64,000 bases of DNA from Paraspadella gotoi (taxonomy: Eukaryota > Chaetognatha). Location: NCBI GenBank assembly GCA_051294375.1, contig CM119268.1:22571996-22635995 (forward strand), written 5' to 3'. Below are positions 24,712 to 52,200 of this stretch, piece after piece (within the stretch, counting starts at the first letter, position 1; each line of letters starts with the position of its first letter). The position numbers and the translations under genes are program-made. The notes beneath the pieces are model-generated. The model was not told where the DNA came from and did no database searches. It worked only from the letters and a program-made list of their open reading frames with translations.

Positions 24712-26410
24712 TCATGTATTTATAATGAGAGTGATTGAGAGTTTATTATTTTTCACTGAAAGAAATTCCCCGAGCGTGACTTGAAATTTCTCTACCGGTG
24801 TCTGCAAGAAAAGAGAATAAACTCAAGACCCGCATTCTCCCCTTTTTTTTTCAGATTTGCGAATTTTTTCCATTTCGAAAAAAGGAAATCAGTGCGAAAT
24901 CCGCGTCGAAATTTCGCAAATCCGCCAAATCTGAAATAAGAAGCGGAAGCGAAGTTTCTAGGAAGAGAAGATCTCGTTTCGACTCGGCCACGCCCACTTG
25001 CCAAATGACCATCGCGAGGGAGTGGTGTAGCAGCTTTTCGATCTTTCGCCTCCTGCAAAGAACGCGCGATTGGGTTCAACTCTTTGGTGCACCTCTCTCA
25101 CCGAACGGGAAAATGGTTAAGACTTTCATTAAACTTCTACATTAAATTAAAAACCTATTTTAAACAATGACCATTTTAGCGATCGATAAAGATGAGGTCA
25201 CATGCAATGTCATAAAAATGTATTTTTTAAGTAAACCTCTTTTTCTCATTGTTCAGACGTTTACGTAACAAATGACATTTCCATGAATAATTGAACCATT
25301 CTGCCCAATGCGAGGGTACCGTCTCGCTAAGAGGAATATTTCTTAATTATCGTTGGTTAAACAACAATTAAATAGAATTAAGGTCTACCAGGTGGTTCAT
25401 TACTTCCTCTGCACGAGACGGCCGAATACTTCCTGCCCCACGGAGTTTCAAGTTTGATAAAGTGAATGAATTTGTCATTGGATTCGATTCGTTGAGTTTT
25501 TTTGCTTTTCGCGACTGACGCCTGCAAGAAACGCAATATACGGTTGGCTCCACGCTGATGGCTAACGATTTCGTAAAGCGGTGGCTCGATATTATGACAG
25601 TAAATCACTTTGTACGCAAAACTATTGTTTGACTTTTCTGGTAAAATATTTATACTAAAAATGTAGCAGACTAATTTGTGGATTATTTCAAATGAGATTG
25701 AGTTCCTAAATCTCATTTGCATATTGTCGTATTCTAATTGAAATATGGAAATATTAAGCGAAATCCCTATACCTCAAGAACCTCAAAATTTATTTTAATA
25801 TCAAACCTGCCACTTTCGAAATCGTTATCGGACTATTAATAGACGACTGAAGTATATACTAAAATTTGTTGATTTGTTATTCTCCAAAAATCTAACAAAT
25901 TCATACTTGAGTCGACATTTAATAATTCTGTCAGGAGGTACAGCTTCTTGATGAGAGGAAAATTAATTTTGTCAATAAAAAAATGAAAAATCAATACCGT
26001 TTTTAATTTTTTGGGTATTAATAAAAAAAATAAACAACAACAACAATAAGAAAACAAAGTCTTACAGTTGTTATTAAAAATTAAATAGAATGTTTTTCCT
26101 CGGCACGAGAGGCTGAAATACTTTCCCGCCATCCGCGTTTCGCCCTTTTGTTTCTCTCGCTCTCTTGAACCTGACGAGAAAGGGGAACAAGGAGGAGGGG
26201 AAATCAATGAGACGAAATGAGAACATACTCGTCATTTGTACTATGCTATGAAATTATAATCTGGAATATACAACGGGAAGAACATGAAAAATTGACAGGG
26301 AAAATAGAAATTCTGGTGAAACGTCTTCTTACCATAATCTAAAAGTTGGGACGAGATCAGGTTTAGCATCGGCGATCGATCTCCACCGCCTTCGCAATCG
26401 AACCTACGGA
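24712..26410 (-). other. Unidentified gene candidate: several exon-like segments
   Basis: Five minus-strand segments start after good 3' splice sites (..tgcag or ..cgtag). Two have clean donors: about 26337..26410 (frame FDCEGGGDRSPMLNLISSQL, donor g|gtaaga) and 25376..25527. Others lie near 26095..26170, 24950..25053 and 24712..24801; the last ends in an in-frame stop (frame TPVEKFQVTLGEF). I do not recognise the product and could not fix one consistent reading phase through all segments. Two of the segments share a ~40-bp similar stretch (25405..25440 and 26095..26130). It may be a fast-evolving gene, a decayed one, or chance. Confidence is low. Confidence 0.3.
25661..25730 (+). repeat. Octamer-hairpin element, full copy
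   Basis: Reads atgtagcagactaatttgtg, then aaatgagatt, a loop, aatctcattt and gcatattgtcg. It matches the copies at 17.06 and 61.0 kb along its whole length. Confidence 0.8.
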
Positions 26411-27153
26411 AAGACCACGAGCCCCGTTTGCTCTAATTTCCCACTTTTTTTTTTCAATAAAAAAAATGCGGCAAAAGCTTCTAGACATTTACTCAATGAT
26501 TTCTCAAACCTTATTCCTTTTTAGATGCGGAATTAAACTTTACTTAGTTTAATTAACTGTTAAGATTTTAAAATTCATTGAGTAAAAATACAAACCGTTA
26601 AAAATTCTATCCTTGGAATTTGAATAAGCTTAACCACCTCAGGAGTTACAAAAGAAACTCTGTATTGACAAATAAGATGTATAAATGTTGTAAATACTAC
26701 GGTATTCGAGCCCGCTTCGAAGGTCGAAGAGTGGAAGACAGCGGGGACGATCCGCTATTACTCCTCAACATTTTTTTTTCCTTTTTTAATTGCCGAGAGA
26801 GAGTTTTTTTTTATTATTTTTATACAAGAGACATTAAGCAACGTCTTTCTTTTTTACTAATGACGATGCTCATAAAAGTCTGATTTTTTTTTGAAGCATC
26901 ATTGAACAACCTAAAGAACCTAAAACCTGCGCAAGAAATTCTCGAAAGAAAAAAAAGAGAAGAACAAGAAAAACAAAAGACGACGACGACGACAAATATT
27001 CAGTTTTCTTTTTTCTTCTTCTGCAGATGACGAGGAGGAGAAAAGACGAGAGAGAGGACGAAGTAGAAGACGAAAATGAAGAGAAGAGGGTTGAAAAGGA
27101 TCGTCAACATGGTCCCTTTTCAATCCAGCGATGTCATCCGATCCGGTACAAAA
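26411..27153. other. Intergenic region / SON 3' flank
   Basis: No ORF with recognisable content. The stretch is A/T-rich, with a GAC/CGA-rich patch near 26980..27060. It probably includes the SON 3' untranslated region. Confidence 0.4.
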
Positions 27154-27449
27154 TCAGGCGTCAGGGACGACGGCGTCTCGAGGGAGAAGGCCCATCGCCT
27201 GGCGAATGGAAAGGAGTTTTTAATATTTTGTCGATCATTAGCCAATAAATCAATATTTAATATTTTTTGATTCATTATCTAAATGTTTTTTCAATCTCCA
27301 TTCTTCCTCCCCCCCTTGCTAACTGACCTGAAGGCAAACGGTGGCGGCCAAGGATTTGGCGTGTTTCTTTGTGGACGACGCCACCGTCGGTTGATACCAA
27401 GTCCCTCCCACGTGAACTAATAATGGATGACAGGAAGCGTTAAGTCTCT

Positions 27450-27487
<38 letters not shown>

Positions 27488-30400
27488 ACCTTTGAACATA
27501 AAGTGGCGAATGTGATGGGGTCCGCCGGCTTCGACGAGCTCCCACTGCGGAGGTCCCCACTTCTTGCGGCTCGCAAGTTCCATTAGAGCCGAGACTGGGA
27601 AAGTACATTATTAAATTATTAATATTAGATTATTAATTTAAAGAAAGACAAAACAAAAAGCGGCGAACGTAATAATAACAAAACGGCCTTCAGTTCGTTA
27701 TGTTGTATTGTAGCAGATTATTTTTAACTTGTACAGTATATTATAAAATAAAATAAAGTTCAACAATCTCATTTGCATATAGTAGAATATGATTAACGTT
27801 TTATGCACTGTCTAAATAAGTTGCTTACTTTTAGGTTTTGCAATGTTGTTCAGTAGTCTAAATGATTGATAAATTAGCGATATTTTGTTAGAATAATTCG
27901 TAGATTTTAACTCCGAATTGCATGAAATCTATTAAATAAATCTCCCCCTCCAAGTACCCGGATGTTTTCCCGACAAATCCTTAGCGGGCGCGATGGCGGC
28001 GGCGACGACGGGCTGCGGCTTTTTCGGTCCTTCCTCTTGACTCATGAGTCCCTTCCTGTCCGTCTTGATGTCGAGGAGCAAAGGCTCCAGCGCCCCCTCG
28101 TTCGTCTTTCCCAGCGCCTGTCCGTCTTTCCACCCCATCTTCTCCAGCAGTCGTCGACCCATCTCGCTCTGCACGGGGGCGGCCATCTTGAACATGTCCT
28201 TCTTGACCCAAGCCTGAAAAGGGGATGAGGGAGATTGATTCTCGGGATGGTGCTAGGGTCACGTTCAATGGTGACATATGATGAATGTGTTTTTTTGGGT
28301 TTTTTTTTTATTACTAACAAAAACGATATTAACACAATTGTTAAAAAAATAAATTAGATTGATAAAATAGATTGATGTCGCTTGTAAGGGTTTGTTGAAC
28401 ATTGAACAGCAGAGACGAATGGTTAGCAACAGAATCTTAAGTCTCACTGTCTTATATTTACGATACGAGAATTTTTATTTTATTTTCTGAAAACAGAGTA
28501 ATTCAAAATAAAATCCGAAGAATTCTAAGATATAACAATAATAAAAAAATATAAATGGTCTAAAAAGTGTTCGTCTTTCACCGCAAAATGCAAATGAGAT
28601 TAAAATTAACATGGAAAGCAGGAGTTTTAATGCGACAGTCCAAAACTCACCTGGTTCCTGGGATCGCCAGTGGGCAGAATATTCTCGGGTCGCTGAACGA
28701 TTCCCGTAGATCCTGTGAACAAACCCGGAGCCTCTTTGCTCTTGGCCCAAGACTGCATCGCGTCCTGAGCACGTTGGACCGTCTTCAACGCTTCCACGTC
28801 CAACGGATTATCCTGCAGAATTTATTCGTGAAGTTTGAAGTTTCCCCTTTTTTAATTACTTTATCTATCACATACTTCCATCAAATGAAAGGTAAGTCAG
28901 CGAACTTACCCGCCCTCCGCCCCAACCCGCACCTGCAACTTCCTCATGGCGTTGAGCCTCTCCGTGACGACGGATCCGATGTCCATCGACTTCACGTCGG
29001 GTTCGGGTTCCTCGAAGACTCGCTCCTCCCGCGGGACGGGCGTCTTGACCCAAGGCATCAGCGCCATCTGCTTCTTCAGGTTCTTCTTATCTTCCTCCAT
29101 CTTGGCTTTTTCTTCCGGCGTCACTTCGTGCCACTCCAGCTCCTTTTGTCGGTGCTGGTTGCCGGAGGAGACGGGAAAGACTGAAGGGGAATGGGGAAGG
29201 GGAAGGGAAGAAGGGTAAGAAAAAGGTAAAGAAGAATAACAGAGTGAAACATCACGCATTTTGGCAGAGTGGACATATTAAGTTCGTAAGATCATTTAAA
29301 GAACACACGACGCTGTCAGATTGAATAGAGTTATCTTTAGCTCAACAAATAAATGTTATGCATCAGTAAACAAAGTCTTGAGATGATAATATTCACAGAG
29401 TTGTCTCCATCAAAAATGTTGCAGTGAAATTAAATCCCTCACCAACTTAAAAGCACTGAGCCTCTGATAGTAGAGCTAATCCCTAAATCCCTAACCTATT
29501 ACGAAGAACTAATCCTACCGATTGTCGAAGTAAACAAAGTAAATTCTTACCCCACGATGGAGACAATTCTGCAAAGAAGCTCATCTAAGACTCATTGATT
29601 ACAAAGAAATATAATTCCCTCATCAACAATAAACGGGACTGACCCTGTCTCAATTTCTCCGCGGACTGAATCGTCCGCTCCTCGTGCGGTTTCGCCGGAA
29701 GTTGCGTGGCGTTGCGGATGTTGAGGGTGATGGTGGTCGTGGGATTCTTGAGGGCGAAGGGATGATGGATGGCGGCGCCGGTGTTGGGATTGAGAGACTC
29801 TTCCTCCTCGTCCGTCCTCATCCTATTCCCGACGTCTTCGTCGGAATCCGAGTCGCCGGCTTTCTTCTCCTTCTCAGAAATCTTCTTGCAAAACTGGGTC
29901 AGTTGGACGAGGTCTTTGCCGCCCGCTTTGAGGGACGCCTCCTCTTCGCGGGTCAGGTTGGGAATGGCCACGCCCGGAGGGAGGACTCCGGCCTGAAAGG
30001 GATGGTGGGAAAATAAGAGAGAGAGAGAGATTGAGTCCAGTTTTTTTCCCGCAATCAAAATGCTTGGTCCAAACCTGCATGGCGCGAAGGGCGTTGGCGC
30101 GAGCGATTTCCAACAGTTTCGCCTTGTCGATCTTCAACTGCGGCGAGCGACTTCGAGGACGCGACCGGGGTTTGCGGGGATCGTCTCGAGAGGCGGATCG
30201 GGATCTAAAAGATGAGAGGGTAAGGGATGGAAAGTTTTGGAAAAAGGGACTCAAGTTTCTCATGTTAATGCGAGAAAATCCGGTTGTATTACTATGTACA
30301 TTATTATTGTGGAAGGAATAACCAACCCGAGATTGTCCAAATACACGAGTAATATAGCTTTTTATTGAATAAATGGATAATTTTTATATTGGTTATGGTA

Positions 30401-32380
30401 ATATTACACGCCTTCTAGTAAATTAATTAACGTTAACCATATTAAATCCTTTAATTCATCTCCCTTCCTTACCTTGATCTCCTCTCGTAATCGTATCTTC
30501 CCTTCCTTCCTCCACGCGACGAGGACGGCGGACCCCATCGCTGGTACGAATACCAATCTTCGTAATAGTAACCCCGCCGTCCGCCTCTACCGCCTCTGCC
30601 GCCGCCGCCGCCGCCGCGATAATCGCCGCTCCACCGCTCCTCGCCGTAACGACGCCGCTCGTCTTCGCGAGGTCGTCGTCGTCGTCCTTCCTCGTCGTCA
30701 TAATTGTCATCGTGGTCGTCGTCTCGTCGTTTCTTCCTCTTCGCCGGTGGAGGGCTCTGAGAGCGAGGAGGGGAAGTGGAAGAGTAGGAAGAAGAAGAAT
30801 CTAGAGACGAGGATCGACGAGTCTCCTTCCTCTTTTTCTTCTTCTTTTCTTTTTTCTTCTTCTCTTCCTCTTCCTTCTTCTTCTTTTTCTTCTTCTTCTT
30901 CTTCTCGTCGAGGATGTCGAGGGAGCATTCTCCGGCGAGCATGGCCTCGATCTCCGTCATGCTGATGTCCGAGTCGCTCGAGGAATCGTCGGTGTAGTTG
31001 ACGAGGAGATCCTTGAAGCTTCCGAATTTTCCGAAGCCTGAGGAAGAGGCTTCCGTCTCCTTCTCCTTTTTCGTCTTCTCTTCATTCTCTTTGTCCTCTC
31101 TCTTCTTCTCTTTCTTTTCTTTCTTCTCCTTCTTATTCTTCTTCTTTTCCTTCTCTTTCTCTTCTGAAGGCGAATCTTCCCTCTCCTTCTCCTCCTCTTC
31201 CTCCTTCTCCAACAGATTCATCTTCTGCACGATGAAGTCGCGGAACATGTCGTCGACGTCCCGCGCCTCTGACTCTTTATCCCGACTGCTCGATCGCTCC
31301 TTTTCCCCGCTCCTCTCCTGTTCCTTTCGCTCCTCTTCACGCTTTTCCCGGCGCTCTTTTTCGCGCTTCAAGCGGCGTTCATCCTTGGCCGCGGTGTCTC
31401 CGTCGGCGTCGACGGAAGTCTCCTTCGTCTCGACCATTTTCTTGTACTGCTTCATCTTTATCTCCAGGCGCATGCGCAGGAGCTTTTCCGTTTCCTATAC
31501 AAGTAAAGCAAGAACACATTTTATTAACAGAAATATAACTTATATAATTTATGAACTTGTGGCAGCAAGACTTAAAGCTGCCTCACTGCTGTCCGTCCTC
31601 AGCCTCGTCTCAATGGCTGAGCAGGCTAAATCATCTCATTCCATCCGTGCGTCCCGGGTTCAATCCCTGGGTATCCCGGTTCTGGCTTAAATGTGACGGT
31701 GCCGGTATAAACATGCCAGTGACAGGAGGCGGTCACTGAGGGTCCGCAGCCCCTACGCCAGTTGGTGAGATACCCCGCGCCCCGGGTATCACAGGCTATC
31801 CTCCCGTTGCCATAAACTCATAAAGGAGATCTTAATATTTTCTACCCGCCCGGCCCTTTAATTTAGGAAAATATTTGCGCAGTTATTTTTCATGCCCTAA
31901 GTATTAGGTATAGATTTATACATCGATATTCAAATCTCACCTAAATTTACCAGACCAAGTAAAATTTTATGACGAAGTTTATTTTTCACGAAGGCTCGCA
32001 TAACAAAAGGAGAAAACTGAACGTTCTCAATAAAAGCGTTGTTTGTGAACAAAAGTGAACAGTTTATCTAGATTCGTCAACCCACCCCAACTCCCCCTCA
32101 ACACCCCTCCAACCTGATTCGCCTCCAATTCCTTCATCCTTTCCTCGGCGACGCCTTCTTCGCCTCCATCGACGACGCCGTTAACTTCCTCCAACGCCGC
32201 CTTTGGAATCGGCGCCTCTCTCTCCGCCTCCTTCGACTTCTTTCGTTTCTTGTGATGATGATGATGATGATGATGACGCCGTGATTTGTCGTCGTCGTCT
32301 TTAGCGTCGCGTTTGTCCTTCTTTCGCTTCTTGTGCTTCTCCTTTAGCGGCGGAGAGGCGTGGCCCTCCGAGGTCACCAT
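27154..32380 (-). CDS. SON: SON splicing cofactor (RS/Lys-rich region, G-patch, dsRBD)
   Basis: Ten exons, 5' to 3': 32114..32380, 30473..31494, 30075..30204, 29644..29992, 28933..29180, 28651..28812, 27958..28213, 27490..27594, 27328..27416, 27154..27198 (890 residues; human SON exceeds 2400). SON is a nuclear-speckle scaffold that helps splice weak introns. The conserved C-terminus is clear: KIDKAKLLEIARANALRAM, FPVSSGNQHRQKELEW, FTGSTGIVQRP, a G-patch (LLEKMGWKDGQALGKTNEG then PLLLDIKTDRKGL) and a dsRNA-binding domain from KHPVSALMELASRKKWGPP to AATVCLQAMGLLPRD. The FRDFIVQKM segment resembles the N-terminus of vertebrate SON. The huge repeat region of vertebrate SON is absent; a Glu/Lys-rich stretch, an RGG patch and a His8 run stand in its place. 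Every exon phase fits. Confidence 0.95.
27710..27785 (+). repeat. Octamer-hairpin element, diverged copy (SON intron)
   Basis: Starts gtagcagattattttt and ends caatctcatttgcatatagt. The left arm has decayed. Shorter fragments of the same family lie near 23222..23245, 28580..28602, 37500..37530, 45333..45358, 47582..47622, 52180..52218, 52386..52408, 53078..53100, 60096..60120 and 60752..60790. Confidence 0.7.
31550..31840 (+). repeat. tRNA-derived SINE, most complete copy (SON intron 1)
   Basis: The sequence contains a pol III A-box match (tggctgagcag) and a B-box (gggttcaatcc), followed by a unique body with gccagtgacaggaggcggtc and a tail cctcccgttgccataaa. Related truncated copies are at 39470..39585 and, inverted, at 51190..51305. 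Confidence 0.75.
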
Positions 32381-32808
32381 GGTAACGGGAGGTTGGATAT
32401 CTACTTTTAAGCGCTAGATTTTTATTGAATATTTTGTCCTTTCGTAAACACGTACAAACGAATCTGAAAAAAGAAAAAGAATCAGTTAAGTACAGTAAAG
32501 TCGCAAATCAAAAAAAAAAGAATAAGATATACGAACGCATCGACACACAGATTTAATTAGAAATACGATGATGAGAAAAATCAATTAAATCAATAACAGG
32601 AAAACAACAGGAGAAAAAAAAATTATTTTTATGAGAATTCGGAACATTTGTGTCTCGGAAATTTGCGTGTAAAATTTGGCATCAGGATTTTTTTTTTTAA
32701 AAGTCGAAATAACAAAAAAAAATGGGGGGAGGGGGCCGAGGGAGGATAAGAGATTTGGCATCGCAGATACGTCGGGGGCGAAGAGAACATATTTTAGTAG
32801 TTCTTATT

Positions 32809-48887
<16,079 letters not shown>

Positions 48888-49278
48888 GGCGGAGAAGCCG
48901 TCACCGGGCGACGTCGCGCCGTCTCCGGAAGATCATTACGAGCGCGATCACTGCGTTCGAATCACAGAGCGCCATCTTTCACCTCTCTGTATTCAGAGAG
49001 AGAGCACTGTAAAAAAGAAAATTTAACAAAATCCAACAACTTCGCGCCTTTTCTTTTTCTTTTTTTTTATTTTTTATTTAAATACTACATTGCGTCTAAT
49101 ATTCGATGACCTAAAAATAACTCGAGCCTAAAACGAGGGGAAAAAATATCACAAGAGAATCGTCTGAAGACGATTCCATTCCAAAACAAAATGACATCGC
49201 GTGTCTTTTTCTTTTTATCCGATCGATCTTTGAGTCTTTCTTCGCCGACATCAATCTCTCCCCATTTCCATTTCAATT
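48888..49278. other. Spacer between GlyRS stop and INO80 start
   Basis: Both neighbours are on the minus strand, so this 390-bp spacer holds the GlyRS 3' untranslated region (poly(A)-signal complements tttatt near 49068..49079) and the INO80 promoter. No TATA box is obvious. Confidence 0.5.
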
Positions 49279-52200
49279 TCAAGTGGATTTCGTTGTCTCT
49301 TGAGCCTCGAACTTTGGATATTTGGCCTCCACCTCCGCCCAACTCATCTTCCCGTCCGCCAACCTCTGTAATTAAAAGTCATATTTTTATTTAAGAGAGA
49401 GAGATGATAAATAAACAAACATATAACATTCCCTCCCCTTCCTCCTCTCCTCGACCTGCACGACCCCGGGAATCTCTTCCAACGGCATCCTGACTTGCGC
49501 CATCGAGTCGCGCTCCCTCAGCGTGGCAGTGGGCGGTGCCCGGTTGACCGTGTCAAAGTCGACGGTGACGCCGAAAGGGATGGCGATGCCGTCCGTGCGG
49601 GCGTAGCGCCGACCGATGGAACCGGAAGAGTCGTCCACCCGATGGGAGACGCCGAGTGAGGTGAGGGAAGTGGATAAGGACTGGGAGAAGAGGGAAGAAG
49701 GAAAGTTAAAATTAATGGTAAGTTCGAAACTCAACTTTTAACTTTGACATTCATGTATTTGTCAAGTTACTTAATTTGAAACGCAACAACAACTTGAAAC
49801 CAAAAAAATTTGATCCTTTTTTTCATTTATGTAGAACACGAAAATAATATGAAAAATTTGCGTACATGTTTATTTATAAATTTGTTTATTCTCTCTTACC
49901 TGCACGAACGGCGTGAACTCTGGTTTATCCGAGAGCGGAAGCACGGAACACTTGTAAGGAGCAATGATGGCGGGAAGGGAGAAGAAGGACCTTTGCTCGT
50001 CTCCGTCGCGGACACGGAAGTTGTGCTCGAAAACGGCGTACATGATGCGGCCGACGCCGAAGGAAGGTTCGATAACCGACGGCACCACCTCCTCCACGTG
50101 AACCTTCTTCCTCTCCCGCTTCACCGCCACCATCTCCGAGGTGATTCGGACGGAGCCTGATTGATTGAAGGGAGGGAGAGAGAGAGAGAGAGAGAGAATC
50201 GGGTGAGCGGTCAAGTTCTTTGTTATTCGATAGTTTTGTGAGTCTCACATTTAAAACTATTCACTCACTCGATCACTCAATCATCCTTACCGGAAAGCGG
50301 CGTCGCTACTTCCACCGCCGCCGCGGCGCCTTCCGTCTTCTCCGCCAGTTTCCTCTCCTTGACTCCGACTCCCTTCAAGCCGGATACCTCCTCCAAAGCC
50401 GCGACCACCAGCGGCAGCTTCTCCGCGTCCGTCTTCGCAGCGCCGGGAAGCGCTTCCCGCCCTTCTTTGCCGAAGGAGAAGATGTGGGCGAACCATCGAT
50501 GAAGATGAGGATAAAACTCTTTGGACGGCGGAGATCCTCTGGACAAGCGGTTCCACAGGCAGAGGTCGTCCTGCGTCGGCGCGTGACCCTCAACGTAGCT
50601 GTTGGCTGCGAAATGAGCGTCGATTACGCGACGAACCGACGCCGAATCTATCGTCGGAGCCTCCAGGGGATCGTCCACCGGCGCCGGTCGAGACGGAGTC
50701 GGCGCAGTCTCCGGCGGCGCTACAGATCCTTCGCCGATCGAGAGAGCGAACCATCCTTGAGACTCCAACTGCTTCTCGATGACGGGAATGTCCTTCGCCT
50801 CCAAGAGAGCTAAAGCGTCCATGACGATCTTGGCCTCCTTCTTGAAGGCCTTCCCCAGCGCCGCCTTGTTCTGCGTCAGTTTGACGACGTCTTCGAGACG
50901 CGGGTCGGCCAATTTCTTCTCGGCGACCAGTTTGACGCCGGTGGCGCGGGAGTGCTGAGTGAGATCGAAGGCGGCGCGATCGGCGCACCCTACCGTCTCC
51001 ACCCAACCGTAGGTCGTTTTCACCTCAGCGTCCCAACAGTCGGCGGCGTAGTGGGCCATCTCGTTGGACATGTGCTGACGGAAGCGGACGCGGTCGGGGG
51101 ACACGCCCACCTGGGAAAAAGAGGAGGAAAAGGAAATATAAACAAACAACATATGAAATTGGTACATGACGGCAAATTCTAAAACCATCTATTTATGGCA
51201 ACGGGAGGAATGCCTGTGGGACGCACGGTTGTAACGAGATGATTTAGCCTGCTGAGGACGGACAGCAGTGATGCAGCTTTAAGTCTTGCGACAACACATT
51301 CATTAAATAAACTTGACATTCCCCTTTGGTTCTGGGCCTTTTCATCGTCCTTTGCAGTCAGCGCCCTCACCTTGACGAGGAACTGGAATATCCTCCCGAT
51401 GAAATATCCCAGCGTCTGATTGGCGATGAGACCGGAGTCGACGGCCGACTTGAGGGAAACTTGCTGGATGCCTTCACCGTCCATCTGAGCGCAGGCGGAG
51501 AAGAGCGGGAGGACGAGATCCTCCACTTGGTGGAACTTGGGATGGAAGGCTTTGGCGAGGGGGTCGACGAAATGCTCGATCTCCGCCATGGTGAACTCGC
51601 GGACGCGGATGAGGCCGGAACGAGGGGCGATCTCGTTGCGGAAGCTGAAGGGAAAATCAGTCAGTTAGGGAAATTCAACTCACCATAACTATTAGGGTTC
51701 TCACACACCTGCAGCCAATCTGCGCCGCGGCAAAAGGCAGCTTTCCGTTGTTAAACTCCAGGAGCCTCTTAAAATTGACGAACATGCCCTGCGCCGTCTC
51801 GGGCCGAAGAAAGCCCTTGGCCAGCCCCGTGGGTCCGATCGAGGTGGAGAACATGAGATTGAAGGCGACGCATTCGGAGACGGCGTTGCCCGTCGTCGGC
51901 GAAGTCATCTTGAAGCGGGCGATGATGTCGTCCATGTGGACGCCGCTCAAATCGTCGAGCCGAGCGAGGATCGTCTTGGCTTCGTTCCTGAGGATAAGGA
52001 TTTAATTGAATTTCGTACTAGAATTCTAAATATTTAGATATTTCAAGAGAGATAATTCAATTAATGCATTAATAAGTTGGCTTGTAAATCTACCATCTTC
52101 TTTCTTCATTTCAATTTTGAGAGACGGAAAGAGGGAGAAATAGTGGAATGAAAGATCTAAGAGATGATTATTTAATATGATATTAAATGAGATTGAATTT

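Noticed and set aside
24860-24960. Hairpin (cagatttgcgaa / ttcgcaaat...ctgaaa) as a structured RNA
   Set aside because: The arms are interrupted and A/T-rich with no family resemblance; not enough for an RNA gene call.
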